DNA of 64,000 nt from Terrabacter tumescens (GTDB taxonomy: Bacteria; Actinomycetota; Actinomycetes; Actinomycetales; Dermatophilaceae). A program made the translations under genes and the position numbers. The stretch spans positions 310,001 through 374,000 of the forward strand of contig NZ_BMNZ01000003.1 in the NCBI RefSeq assembly GCF_014646815.1, written 5' to 3'. This document shows, piece after piece, positions 16,876-26,525 of this stretch (within the stretch, counting starts at the first letter, position 1; each line of letters opens with the position of its first letter). Below the pieces are notes generated by a model, which worked only from the letters and a program-made list of their open reading frames with translations, did no database searches and was not told where the DNA came from.

Positions 16876-18657
16876 TCAGCGCACCGCGACGGTGGCGAGG
16901 TCGACGATGCCGCCGACGGCGTGGTCCTCGTAGGACTTCACGCCGGACCCGTGCAGGTAGAGCGCCTTGGTCGCCGACAGGGCGATGTAGCCGCCCTCGT
17001 CGCGCAGCGTCCGGTCGGCCTGCTGCCACACCTTGGCGCGGGCGCGCGGGTCGGGCGTCACGTCCGCCTTGTCGATGAGGGCGTTGACGGCGGGGCTGCT
17101 GAAGTAGCCGACGTCCTGGCCGGGGCCCGAGGAGTCGATGTTGATGCGCGAGTCGAAGAGCGCGGGCAGGACCCCGCCGGCGGACGGCCAGTCCGGCGTC
17201 CACACGCCGCGGAAGACGTCGAAGGAGGAGACCGAGGTCGGCTTCTCGATGGTCTCGTAGTACTTCTCGGCCGGCACGCTCGTCAGCTGCACGTCGAAGC
17301 CGGCGCGCTCCCAGCCCGCGGCCAAGGCGGCGTATGCCTTGTCCCCGAGCACCGACCGCGCGTAGACGACGCGCAGGGGCACCGGCAGCTTGACCCCAGC
17401 CTCCTGGAGCGCCCGACGCGCGCCCTCGGGATCGCCCTCGACGCCCGTGCCGGGCGGCGGGGTCACCGACTGCGGGTCGACGGTGGGCGACAGGATCGAC
17501 CACGTCGGCGTCCCGGCACCCTCGCCGCCGGTGGCGGTGACGTAGGTCGCGCGGTTCGTCGACAGCGCGAGCGCCTTGCGCACCGCGGGGTTGGCCATGA
17601 CCTTGCTGCGCATGTTGACGGCGAGGTAGTCGACGTTGCCCGTGTAGGGGAACGTCAGCCGGGCCTGCAGGCCCGTGCCCGCCTGGTTGCGCAGGGTCGG
17701 GCTCGCCTGGACCCACGAGACGGCATACGCGTCGTCGTCCTGCTGGTTGAGCAGACGCTGGATGACGGACTGCTCACCCAGCCCCGACGTGACCCGGACC
17801 TCGTCGGGGTAGGCCCGGCGGATGGGGTCGGTGCGCGGGTCCCAGTGCTCGTTGCGCACGAAGGTACCGCCCTTGCCGACGACCCACGGGTCCTTGAGCC
17901 GGTAGGGCCCGCTCGACATCACGGCATACGACGCCTTGTCGCTCGTCGTGTCGGTCGAGGCCTTGCGCGGCGCGAACTCCGGCAGCGCCACGATGTGCGG
18001 GAAGTCGGGCTCGGCGTCGCGCAGCCGGAAGGTGATCGTCGACCCCTTGCACGACACGGCCCGCTCGAAGTCCGCGCGATGGGCCGTGTCGCCCGGGCCG
18101 GAGTAGACGGGCTTCTCCAGGCCCTCGGGCGTGACCTGCGTCGGCATGTCGAGCAGGAAGCTCGCGTAGTTCGTGCCGCCGACGTGCGTGCGCCGGTCGA
18201 AGGTGCGCGCGACGCCGTGGCGCACGTCGTCGCACGTGATCGGCGAGCCGTCCTGCCACTTCACGCCGGGGCGCAACGTGAAGGACCACGTGCGCGCGCC
18301 GTCACTCGGGGTGCCGGTGTCGGTCGCGAGGTCGGCCTGGACGTCGCGCTGGTGCGCACCCGTGCCGTATGCCGTGAGGCCGCGGGCGAAGGTGCGCTGG
18401 GCGAAGAACGCCTCGGGGCCGACGTACATCAGCTGCGGGTCCCACGTCGCGATGGTCCCCGCGACGAGCACCTGCAGGTCACCACCGCGCTGGGGCTCTC
18501 CCGGCGCCGACGGGGCGGTGCCGAGCGCGCCCTGCGTGCTGACGGGGTCGCTCGACCCCGTGCACGCAGCGGCGCCCGCTGCCAGGAGGGCAGCCCCGAC
18601 CCCGGCAGCGACCGACCTCGTCAGCCCACGCACCACGCCGCGACCTCCGCCCGGCAC
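16876..18657 (-). CDS. lpqW: LpqW-like lipoprotein, solute-binding protein family 5
   Basis: This 593-aa exported lipoprotein has a signal ending in LAAGAAAC (lipid-modified Cys32) and a full family 5 oligopeptide-binding fold: TWSFTLRPGVKWQDGSPITCDD, SSGPYRLKDPW, VLPALFDSRIN. No permease or ATPase is adjacent. Its place next to typA and close to mshB matches M. tuberculosis lpqW (Rv1166), which influences phosphatidylinositol mannoside and lipoarabinomannan synthesis, so I favour an LpqW orthologue over a peptide importer. It is clearly related to OppA at 27.7-29.4 kb, sharing the FDSRIN and LHGSGV segments. It starts 7 bp after typA ends and is probably co-transcribed. Confidence 0.72.
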   Translation of the reverse strand: MPGGGRGVVRGLTRSVAAGVGAALLAAGAAACTGSSDPVSTQGALGTAPSAPGEPQRGGDLQVLVAGTIATWDPQLMYVGPEAFFAQRTFARGLTAYGTGAHQRDVQADLATDTGTPSDGARTWSFTLRPGVKWQDGSPITCDDVRHGVARTFDRRTHVGGTNYASFLLDMPTQVTPEGLEKPVYSGPGDTAHRADFERAVSCKGSTITFRLRDAEPDFPHIVALPEFAPRKASTDTTSDKASYAVMSSGPYRLKDPWVVGKGGTFVRNEHWDPRTDPIRRAYPDEVRVTSGLGEQSVIQRLLNQQDDDAYAVSWVQASPTLRNQAGTGLQARLTFPYTGNVDYLAVNMRSKVMANPAVRKALALSTNRATYVTATGGEGAGTPTWSILSPTVDPQSVTPPPGTGVEGDPEGARRALQEAGVKLPVPLRVVYARSVLGDKAYAALAAGWERAGFDVQLTSVPAEKYYETIEKPTSVSSFDVFRGVWTPDWPSAGGVLPALFDSRINIDSSGPGQDVGYFSSPAVNALIDKADVTPDPRARAKVWQQADRTLRDEGGYIALSATKALYLHGSGVKSYEDHAVGGIVDLATVAVR

Positions 18658-18664
18658 CGGTCGG

Positions 18665-20563
18665 TCAGCCCTCGGCCTTCGCCGCCGAACGGGCGCGGGA
18701 CGCGGTGCGTGCGCGCTCGCCGGCGTCGAGGACGACCTTGCGGATGCGGACGGACTCGGGCGTCACCTCGACGCACTCGTCCTCGCGGCAGAACTCGAGG
18801 CTCTGCTCGAGGCTGAGCTTGCGGGGCGGCACGATCTTCTCGAAGTTGTCCGAGGAGGAGGCGCGCACGTTGGTGAGCTTCTTCTCCTTGGTGATGTTGA
18901 CGTCCATGTCGTCGGCGCGCGAGTTCTCGCCGACGATCATGCCCTCGTAGACCTCGGTGGTCGGGTCGACGAAGAGCGTGCCGCGCTCCTGGAGGTTGAC
19001 CATCGCGTAGGAGGTGACGACGCCCTTGCGGTCCGAGACCAGCGAGCCGCTCGTGCGGGTCGTGATCGCGCCGAACCACGGCTCGTAGTCCTCGAAGACG
19101 TGGTGGGCGATGCCCGTGCCGCGCGTCTCGGTGAGGAACTCGGTGCGGAAGCCGATGAGGCCGCGGCTGGGCACGAGGAACTCCATGCGGATCCAGCCCG
19201 TGCCGTGGTTGGTCATCTGCTCCATGCGGCCCTTGCGGGCGGCCATGATCTGCGTGATCGCGCCGAGGAACTCCTCAGGCGTGTCGATGGTGAGGCGCTC
19301 GACGGGCTCGTGGACCTTGCCGTCGACCTCGCGCGTGACGACCTGGGGCTTGCCCACGGTCAGCTCGTAGCCCTCGCGGCGCATCTGCTCGACGAGGATG
19401 GCGAGGGCCAGCTCGCCTCGGCCCTGGACCTCCCAGGCATCGGGACGCTCGGTGTTGAGGATGCGCAGCGACACGTTGCCGATGAGCTCCTTGTCGAGGC
19501 GGTCCTTGACCATGCGGGCCGTGACCTTCGAGCCGCGGACCTGGCCGACCATCGGGCTCGTGTTGGTGCCGATCGTCATCGAGATGGCCGGCTCGTCGAC
19601 CGTGATGAGCGGGAGCGGGATCGGGTTCTCGGGGTCGGCGAGGGTCTCGCCGATGGTGATGTCGGGGATGCCGGCGACGGCGATGATGTCGCCCGGGCGG
19701 GCCTCCTCGGCGGGCTTGCGCTCGAGGGCCTCGGTCATGAGCAGCTCGGTGATCTTGACGCGCTGCTGCGAGCCGTCGTGGCGGCACCACATGACCTGCT
19801 GGCCCTTCTTGATCGTGCCGTTGAAGACACGGAGCAGGGCGAGGCGGCCGAGGAAGTTGGACGCGTCGAGGTTGGTGACGTGGGCCTGGAGCGGCGCCTC
19901 GTCGTCGTAGGTCGGCGCGGGGATCGTCTCGAGGATCGTCTCGAAGAGGGCCTCGAGGTCCTCGCCCTCGGGCAGGCCACCGTTGTCGGGACGCTCGGTC
20001 GAGGCACGGCCGGCCTTGGCCGAGGCGTAGACGATCGGGAAGTCGATCTGCTCCTCGGTGGCGTCGAGGTCCATGAACAGCTCGTAGGCCTCGTCGACGA
20101 CCTCGGCGATGCGCGAGTCGGGACGGTCGACCTTGTTGATGCAGAGGATGACCGGCATCTTCGCGGCGAGCGCCTTGCGCAGCACGAAGCGGGTCTGGGG
20201 CAGCGGGCCCTCGGACGCGTCGACGAGGAGCACGACACCGTCGACCATCGACAGACCGCGCTCGACCTCGCCACCGAAGTCGGCGTGGCCGGGGGTGTCG
20301 ATGATGTTGATGGTGACGCCGTCGGTCAGACCACGGTCCTGGGCGGCCTTGCCCGTGTAGTGCACCGCGGTGTTCTTCGCGAGGATCGTGATGCCCTTCT
20401 CGCGCTCGAGGTCACCGGAGTCCATCGCGCGCTCGTCGACGTGCTGGTGCTCGCCGAACGCGCCGGACTGCCAGAGCATCTTGTCGACGAGGGTGGTCTT
20501 GCCGTGGTCGACGTGGGCGACGATGGCGACGTTGCGGATGTCCGCGCGGGTCTTCATGGGCAT
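18665..20563 (-). CDS. typA: Ribosome-associated GTPase TypA/BipA
   Basis: This 632-aa translational GTPase binds the ribosome and is linked to stress adaptation and 50S assembly. The G1 motif AHVDHGKTT is at residues 16-24, G3 in [14 protein letters not shown]4 in CINKVDRP and G5 in YASAKAG; the EF-G-like domains and the TypA-specific C-terminal domain ([42 protein letters not shown]) follow. Length is normal. Two in-frame ATGs (20563 and 20557) are possible, and neither has a strong ribosome-binding site. It heads a probable operon with the LpqW-like gene. Confidence 0.95.
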   Translation of the reverse strand: MPMKTRADIRNVAIVAHVDHGKTTLVDKMLWQSGAFGEHQHVDERAMDSGDLEREKGITILAKNTAVHYTGKAAQDRGLTDGVTINIIDTPGHADFGGEVERGLSMVDGVVLLVDASEGPLPQTRFVLRKALAAKMPVILCINKVDRPDSRIAEVVDEAYELFMDLDATEEQIDFPIVYASAKAGRASTERPDNGGLPEGEDLEALFETILETIPAPTYDDEAPLQAHVTNLDASNFLGRLALLRVFNGTIKKGQQVMWCRHDGSQQRVKITELLMTEALERKPAEEARPGDIIAVAGIPDITIGETLADPENPIPLPLITVDEPAISMTIGTNTSPMVGQVRGSKVTARMVKDRLDKELIGNVSLRILNTERPDAWEVQGRGELALAILVEQMRREGYELTVGKPQVVTREVDGKVHEPVERLTIDTPEEFLGAITQIMAARKGRMEQMTNHGTGWIRMEFLVPSRGLIGFRTEFLTETRGTGIAHHVFEDYEPWFGAITTRTSGSLVSDRKGVVTSYAMVNLQERGTLFVDPTTEVYEGMIVGENSRADDMDVNITKEKKLTNVRASSSDNFEKIVPPRKLSLEQSLEFCREDECVEVTPESVRIRKVVLDAGERARTASRARSAAKAEG

Positions 20564-20675
20564 GAGGGACAGTCTCTCAGGGTTTCGAGGGTGGTTCGGA
20601 CCACGTCGTCGTGGGTGGTGCTCGGGCTGGTGGTGCGGATGGTTCTGCAGGTGGTCCTGGGGCAGTGGCTCGGCC

Positions 20676-21137
20676 TCAGGGGCCGTGGTCCGGCTCGGCA
20701 GGCCTCCGCAGCACGGTCTCGAGCGCCTCGACGATGGGCAGGTCTGCGGGGAGCCACCCGACCGAGCGCAGCTCGTCGAGCCCCAGCCAGCGCAGCTCGT
20801 CGTGGTCCTCGATGGGCTCGGGCGTGCCCTCGACGACCTCGGCGAGCCAGACCAGCATCTCGTACCGGTCGCCCAACGGCCACGTCGAGCCCGGCTGGGG
20901 CCCGGGCACGTGCGCGCCGAGCGTCACCCGGACGCCCAGCTCCTCGAGCAGCTCGCGGTGCAGCGCCGACAGCGGCGACTCGCCCTCGTCGACCTTGCCC
21001 CCGGGCAGCTCCCACCCGCCGGCGAGCGCGGAGGGCTCGGTGCGACGCGCCGACAGCAGACGGGTCGGGCGCTCGAGGTCGTCGACGACGGCGGCCCCGA
21101 CGACGAGGCGGACCGGAACGGGCTCAGCGATGCTCAT
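20676..21137 (-). CDS. Nudix hydrolase, MutT-like
   Basis: This 153-aa protein contains a complete Nudix box at residues about 46-68 ([21 protein letters not shown]), so the metal-binding REXXEE is intact. WELPGGKVD and a downstream [22 protein letters not shown] resemble small (d)NTP pyrophosphatases such as mycobacterial MutT2, which hydrolyses dCTP-type and oxidised nucleotides; the substrate here is inferred. Its position beside phhB and near typA also matches mutT2 (Rv1160) in M. tuberculosis. The ATG at 21137 gives the normal length; an upstream extension is a shadow of phhB. The 112 bp downstream, before typA, show nothing I can name. Confidence 0.85.
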   Translation of the reverse strand: MSIAEPVPVRLVVGAAVVDDLERPTRLLSARRTEPSALAGGWELPGGKVDEGESPLSALHRELLEELGVRVTLGAHVPGPQPGSTWPLGDRYEMLVWLAEVVEGTPEPIEDHDELRWLGLDELRSVGWLPADLPIVEALETVLRRPAEPDHGP

Positions 21138-21222
21138 GGCGACGTCGATGGTGCCACACGCACGGCCCGCAGCGGGGCGCTGAGCGGGCCACACGGCATA
21201 CGACGGCGGTTTACTGGACGTC

Positions 21223-21531
21223 ATGACACGACGACTGACCGACGAGGAGATCGAGCGCCAGCTGGGCGACCTGCCCGACTGGACGCGTGACGGCGACACG
21301 ATCCGGGCCTCCTTCGAGGCCCCTGCGTTCCTCACCGGGATCGCGCTCGTGGACGAGGTGGCCGCGGCGGCCGAGACGATGGACCACCATCCCGACATCG
21401 ACATCCGCTGGCGCACGGTCGCCTTCGCGCTGTCGACGCACTCGGAGGGCGGCCTCACCCAGCTCGACGTCGAGCTGGCCCACCAGATCAGCCAGGAGGC
21501 GGCCCGCAGGGGCGCCGTGGCGACGACCTGA
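21223..21531 (+). CDS. phhB: Pterin-4a-carbinolamine dehydratase family protein
   Basis: This 102-aa DCoH-fold protein has the family motif [11 protein letters not shown] (His55, His56) followed by [17 protein letters not shown] (His73), the three His of the dehydratase active site. The enzyme recycles 4a-hydroxytetrahydropterin; since no aromatic amino acid hydroxylase is nearby, the physiological substrate is unclear, as in other actinobacteria. It diverges from the Nudix gene across 85 bp that contain a CCACACGGCATACG copy of the enriched octamer (21189-21202). A TTTACT sequence 7 nt before the ATG may be a weak leaderless -10. Confidence 0.9.
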   Translation: MTRRLTDEEIERQLGDLPDWTRDGDTIRASFEAPAFLTGIALVDEVAAAAETMDHHPDIDIRWRTVAFALSTHSEGGLTQLDVELAHQISQEAARRGAVATT

Positions 21532-21564
21532 CGCCGGCCGGAGCGACCGCCCGCGTCCGTAACT

Positions 21565-21570
21565 TAGGAT
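21565..21570 (+). promoter_or_regulatory. TAGGAT -10 element for the small ORF and CNNM operon
   Basis: TAGGAT ends 6 nt before an ATG at 21577, so the first translated codons would be those of a 39-codon ORF rather than the transporter. Confidence 0.5.
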
Positions 21571-21576
21571 TGCCTC

Positions 21577-21696
21577 ATGCGATCCCACTCACGCTCCGAC
21601 TCGCGCGCCGAGTCCCGGGAGGGCCATAGTCCGTGGCCGGACCCGGTCCGGCCACCCCTGACCCACCGCTCGCTCACCCGCGTGGTGATCGCATGA
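21577..21696 (+). CDS. Putative leaderless 39-aa upstream ORF overlapping the CNNM gene
   Basis: ATG at 21577 opens a 39-codon frame (MRSHSRSDSRAES..., ending TRVVIA) whose TGA overlaps the next gene's ATG as ATGA (21693-21696). TAGGAT lies 6 nt upstream, so this ORF would begin at the transcript 5' end. The peptide is Arg/Ser/His-rich and hydrophilic with no recognisable domain. The transporter lacks a good ribosome-binding site of its own, so its translation may rely on termination of this ORF. It could instead be a spurious frame in a 5' leader; the position, overlap and -10 spacing together make it credible. Confidence 0.5.
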   Translation: MRSHSRSDSRAESREGHSPWPDPVRPPLTHRSLTRVVIA

Positions 21697-23240
21697 GCAC
21701 CGCCCTGGGCATCGGCGTCGGGGTCCTGCTGATCCTCGCCCTGACGGCGGCGACGGGCTACTTCGTGGCCCAGGAGTTCGCCTACGTCGCGGTCGACCGC
21801 AACGCCCTACGCCAGCTCGCAGCCGACGGCGACGCCCCCGCGGAACGCGCCCTGCGCGTCACCTCGCAGCTGTCCTTCACACTCTCGGCCGCGCAGTTCG
21901 GGATCACGGTGACCGCCCTCCTCGTGGGCTACGTATCCGAACCACTCGTCGGCGCCGGCATCGCCGAGCTGCTCGACCCCTCGATGTCGTATGCCGCCCG
22001 CCTCAGCCTGTCGGTCACCGCGGTCCTCGTCTTCTCGACCGTCGTCCAGATGGTCTTCGGCGAGCTCGCCCCGAAGAACCTCGCCATCGCCCGCACCGTG
22101 CCGCTCGCCCGGTCGCTGAGCCGCTCGACCCTCGTCTACCTCAAGCTCGCCGGCCCGGTCGTGCGCCTGTTCGACCGTGCGTCGACGACGCTGCTGCGCA
22201 AGGTCGGCATCGAGCCCGTCGAGGAGCTCGAGCAGGGCGCCACGGCCGAGGACCTGACCAGGATCATCGACGAGTCCCATGCCGGGGGCCTGCTCGACGA
22301 CGACCTCTCCGACGTGCTCGAGGGCGGCCTGCGATTCCGTGAGCTCGACGCCGGGGACGTCATGACGCCCCGCGTGCGGGTCACCACGGTGCACGCCGAC
22401 GCGACGGTCGCCGACCTCGTCGACCTGCTCGACACCGGATGGTCCCGCTTCCCGGTCACGGGCCGTGACGGCGACGACATCGTCGGGGTCGCCGGCATCG
22501 CCGAGGTGCTCTCCACCCCGCCGGAGCGCCGGTCGACCACCCTCGTCGGCTCGGTCGTGTCGGAGGCCACCGTCGTGCCGACGAGCGCACCGCTCCCCCG
22601 CGTCCTCGAGCAGATCCGCGCCGACCACCGCCAGCTGGCCGTCGTCGTCGACGAGCACGGCGGCTTCGCCGGCATCGTCACCTTCGAGGACATCGCCGAG
22701 GAGGTCGTCGGCGAGATCCTCGACGAGGGCGACGCGCCCGAGCCGGGCGTCGTCGAGACCGCCCCGGACACCTGGCGCGTCCCCGGGCACCTGCGCCTCG
22801 ACGAGCTCGACACCGCCACCGACCTGCGGCTGGCGAGCAGTGACGAGTACTCCACCATCAGCGGGCTCATCCTCGAGGACCTCGGCCGCACGGCCGTGAC
22901 CGGTGACGAGGTGCACCTCGAGGCACGCCGCGAGGTCGCGCACGACCGGTTCGGCGAGGACGGGTCCGACTCCGACACAGGCGAACCCGCCGAACCGCGT
23001 GACGACCACCACGACCACCACGACCACCACGACCACCACGACCACCACGACCACCACGACCACGAGACCCGTCACCTGCCCGTCTCGGTGCGCCTCACGG
23101 TCGAGGCCGTGGAGCGCCACGTCCCGTCGTGGGTGCGGGTCGAGGTGCTCGACCTCATGTCCGACCTCGAGAGCCTCGACGTCGACAACGCTCCCGACGA
23201 TGCCGCCGGCACCGATGTCACGACGGAGGCCGGCCGATGA
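21693..23240 (+). CDS. CNNM/CorC (HCC) family transporter with His-rich insertion
   Basis: This 515-aa protein has an N-terminal DUF21 membrane domain (residues about 1-140; SAAQFGITVTALLVGYVSEP, FGELAPKNLAIA), a CBS pair (about 215-340; DVMTPRVRVTTV, DEHGGFAGIVTFEDIAEEVVG) and a CorC/HlyC domain. Members move or sense Mg2+, Co2+ or other divalent cations. A DHH motif repeated six times (residues about 438-456) interrupts the C-terminal region and should bind transition metals such as Zn or Ni. The start overlaps a small upstream ORF (ATGA) and the stop overlaps the second CNNM gene (ATGA). I prefer the ATG at 21693 because the first helix begins right after it. Confidence 0.88.
   Translation: MSTALGIGVGVLLILALTAATGYFVAQEFAYVAVDRNALRQLAADGDAPAERALRVTSQLSFTLSAAQFGITVTALLVGYVSEPLVGAGIAELLDPSMSYAARLSLSVTAVLVFSTVVQMVFGELAPKNLAIARTVPLARSLSRSTLVYLKLAGPVVRLFDRASTTLLRKVGIEPVEELEQGATAEDLTRIIDESHAGGLLDDDLSDVLEGGLRFRELDAGDVMTPRVRVTTVHADATVADLVDLLDTGWSRFPVTGRDGDDIVGVAGIAEVLSTPPERRSTTLVGSVVSEATVVPTSAPLPRVLEQIRADHRQLAVVVDEHGGFAGIVTFEDIAEEVVGEILDEGDAPEPGVVETAPDTWRVPGHLRLDELDTATDLRLASSDEYSTISGLILEDLGRTAVTGDEVHLEARREVAHDRFGEDGSDSDTGEPAEPRDDHHDHHDHHDHHDHHDHHDHETRHLPVSVRLTVEAVERHVPSWVRVEVLDLMSDLESLDVDNAPDDAAGTDVTTEAGR
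23004..23063. repeat. 9-bp coding tandem repeat GACCACCAC x6
   Basis: Six perfect 9-bp units plus a partial seventh encode the Asp-His-His repeat of the first CNNM protein. The perfect DNA repetition suggests recent expansion and possible length variation. Confidence 0.9.
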
Positions 23241-24250
23241 CCACCGCCCTGCTCGTCTCGCTCCTGCTCCTCGTCCTCAACGCGTTCTTCGTCGCCGCCG
23301 AGTTCGCCCTCGTCGCCAGCAAGCGGCACCGGCTCGAGGTGCTCGCCGAGCGCGGCAGCGTCGCAGCCCGGGCCGCCGTCCGCGGCAGCCGTGAGCTCTC
23401 GCTCATGCTCGCGGGCGCCCAGCTCGGCATCACTCTGTGCACCCTGGGGCTCGGCTCGCTCGCCAAGCCCGCCGTGGCCGAGCTGCTGACGCCGGTGTTC
23501 ACCTTCGTGCGCGTCCCCGACGCCGCGGCCTACGTCGTCTCCGTCGTCCTGGCCGTCGGCATCGTCGTCTTCCTGCACATGGTCGTCGGCGAGATGGCGC
23601 CCAAGTCGTGGGCCATCGCCCACCCCGAGCGGTCTGCCGTGCTGCTCGCCCTCCCCTTCCGCGGGTTCGCGTGGGTGATGCGTCCCGCGCTCAGCGTGCT
23701 GAACGCGATGGCCAACGGGTGCCTGCGCCTCGTCGGCGTCACCGCGCAGGACGAGCTCGGCCAGGTCCACGGGCCCAAGGAGCTGCAGCTGCTCATCGCC
23801 AGCTCGAAGGACCACGGCATGCTGGCCGAGCCCGAGCACCGCGTGCTCGCCGGCGCCATCGACCTCGACACGACACCGCTGACCGACGTCGTGGTGCCGC
23901 GCGAGCGGTTCGTCTCGGTCGACGCGGCCGCGACCTGCGCCGAGGCGGAGGCCGTCTCGCGCGACACCGGCCGTTCGCGGCTCGTCGTCCTCGAGGGCGA
24001 CACCCCGTTGGGCATCGTGCACGTGCGGGACATCGTGCGGGCCGTCCCCGGCTCCCCCGTCACGACGGTCACGGCACCTGCCGTCCACGTCGACGAGGGC
24101 CTGTCGCTCCTCGATGCGGTGTCGACGATGCGGGCGCAGCACGCGCAGCTCGTCCTCGTCGACGGTCCGTCCGGACCGGTGGGTCTCGTGTCGATGGAGG
24201 ACCTGCTCGAACGCGTGCTCGGCCGCTTCGACGACGAGACCGACGGGTGA
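23237..24250 (+). CDS. Second CNNM/CorC (HCC) family protein
   Basis: This 337-aa paralog has a DUF21 membrane domain (LVLNAFFVAAEFALVASKR, LMLAGAQLGITLCTLGLGS, MVVGEMAPKSWAIAHPE) and a CBS pair (VVVPRERFVSVD, AQLVLVDGPSGPVGLVSMED). It ends after the CBS domains at GRFDDETDG, so it lacks the CorC_HlyC domain seen in its neighbour. The tandem arrangement, with an ATGA overlap between the genes, suggests the two act together, perhaps as a heteromer. The ion moved cannot be told from sequence. The operon ends in convergence with oppF across an interval containing the third 50-bp palindrome. Confidence 0.88.
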   Translation: MTTALLVSLLLLVLNAFFVAAEFALVASKRHRLEVLAERGSVAARAAVRGSRELSLMLAGAQLGITLCTLGLGSLAKPAVAELLTPVFTFVRVPDAAAYVVSVVLAVGIVVFLHMVVGEMAPKSWAIAHPERSAVLLALPFRGFAWVMRPALSVLNAMANGCLRLVGVTAQDELGQVHGPKELQLLIASSKDHGMLAEPEHRVLAGAIDLDTTPLTDVVVPRERFVSVDAAATCAEAEAVSRDTGRSRLVVLEGDTPLGIVHVRDIVRAVPGSPVTTVTAPAVHVDEGLSLLDAVSTMRAQHAQLVLVDGPSGPVGLVSMEDLLERVLGRFDDETDG

Positions 24251-24313
24251 CGTCGCGCCGGGAGCCTTCGTCCCTTCGGGCGTGTTTCCGGCGGTGTCTC
24301 CGGCGGTGACGCA

Positions 24314-24363
24314 GATGGTGCGGCGTCCGGTGGGGTGATCACCCCACCGGACGCCGCACCGTC
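24314..24363. repeat. 50-bp GATC-centred palindrome, copy 3
   Basis: This is the most regular copy: arms GATGGTGCGGCG and CGCCGCACCGTC around TGATCA, symmetric about 24338.5, with a near-perfect 23-bp arm. It lies between the convergent CNNM and oppF genes. Copies 1 and 2 are 21-22 kb away. Confidence 0.87.
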
Positions 24364-24398
24364 ACGCAGCCCATCGGGCCGATCCGTGCAGGGGCGGG

Positions 24399-25432
<1,034 letters not shown>

Positions 25433-25436
<4 letters not shown>

Positions 25437-26485
25437 GATGAGGGCGTCCTAATCTCCGTGTCAAAGATCGCCTTGCGCTTCGGCGCCGGGATGAGGCACC
25501 GCACGGGGTGCCAGTCCTGCACGTCGAACTCGGGAACGATGGTCGAACAGCCGAGGTTCTCGTCGTCGCGGTAGGCACAGCGGGGGTGGAAGGCACAGCC
25601 GGAGGGAGGGCTGATGAGCGACGGGGGGTTGCCGGGGATGGGCTGAAGGCGCTCGAGGCGCTCCCGGTCGATGCGGGGCATCGACTGCAGCAGACCCCAG
25701 GTGTAGGGATGCTCGGCCGAGTAGAAGGTCTGGTCGGCCGTGCCGCCCTCGACCGCCTTGCCGCCGTACATGACCATGATCTTGTCGGCCATCTCGGCCA
25801 CCACCCCGAGGTCGTGGGTGATGATGATGATCGCCGAGTTCATCTCCTTCTGGAGGTCCATGAGCAGGTCCAGGATCTGGGCCTGCACCGTGACGTCGAG
25901 CGCCGTCGTCGGCTCGTCGGCGATGACGAGGCGCGGGTTGTTGACCAGGGCCATGGCGATCATCGCGCGCTGACGCATGCCGCCCGAGAACTCGTGGGGA
26001 TACTGGTCGATGCGCTTCTGGGGGTTGGGGATGCCGACCCGCTCGAGCATGTCGATGACGTGCGCACGCGCCGCCGACTTGGAGGTCTTGCCGTGGTGGA
26101 TCTTGTAGGCCTCGACGATCTGGTTGCCCACCGTGTAGTACGGGTGCAGGGCCGAGAGCGGGTCCTGGAAGATCATCGCGATGTCGCGGCCGCGCATGAC
26201 CCGCAGCTCCTCGTCCTCGAGCTTGAGCAGGTCCCTGCCCTCGAAGCCGATGCTGCCCTCGACCTTCGCCCGGGTGCCGCGGTGCAGGCCCATGATGGCC
26301 TGGCTCGTGACGGACTTGCCCGAGCCGGACTCGCCCACGATTCCGAGCGTCTCGCCGGCGTTGAGGTCGAAGGTGAGTCCGTCGACGGCCTTGACGAGTC
26401 CGTCCTCGGTCGGGAAGGTCACCTTGAGGTCGCGTACGGAGAGCAGTGCCTCGCTCGTCCCCTCGGTGGGCACCCAGGTGCTCAT
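25433..26485 (-). CDS. oppD: Oligopeptide ABC transporter ATPase, OppD type
   Basis: This 350-aa partner of OppF has Walker [10 protein letters not shown] (residues 51-59), signature [14 protein letters not shown], Walker [13 protein letters not shown], and the C-terminal oligopeptide domain [17 protein letters not shown] with [16 protein letters not shown] and VRCL cysteines. The Walker A Ser-Val in place of Ser-Thr is common in OppD. The ATG at 26485 has AAGGA upstream. It lies 40 bp after oppB in the operon and overlaps oppF. A specific peptide substrate cannot be predicted. Confidence 0.93.
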
Positions 26486-26525
26486 GCGTTGTCCAATCCT
26501 TGATGGTGCAGCGGCCGGGTCCAGG

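Noticed and set aside
17330-17337. Another copy of the enriched octamer (GTATGCCT)
   Set aside because: It matches only seven of eight positions and was not counted.
16876-18657. Orphan peptide importer component
   Set aside because: The typA/mshB context and lack of transport partners fit an LpqW-type protein better.
20564-20675. Regulatory RNA between typA and the Nudix gene
   Set aside because: The 112 bp are G/T-rich on one strand but have no convincing stem or repeat.
18173-21226. Long plus-strand open frame of over 1000 codons antisense to the LpqW-like gene and typA
   Set aside because: Low-complexity Arg/Ala/Asp-rich translation, no domain, and it spans well-supported minus-strand genes; typical antisense openness in high-G+C DNA.
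23004-23063. Possible antisense poly-Val protein or slippage artefact
   Set aside because: The plus-strand frame gives an in-frame DHH repeat in a well-supported CNNM protein; the antisense valine run is its shadow.
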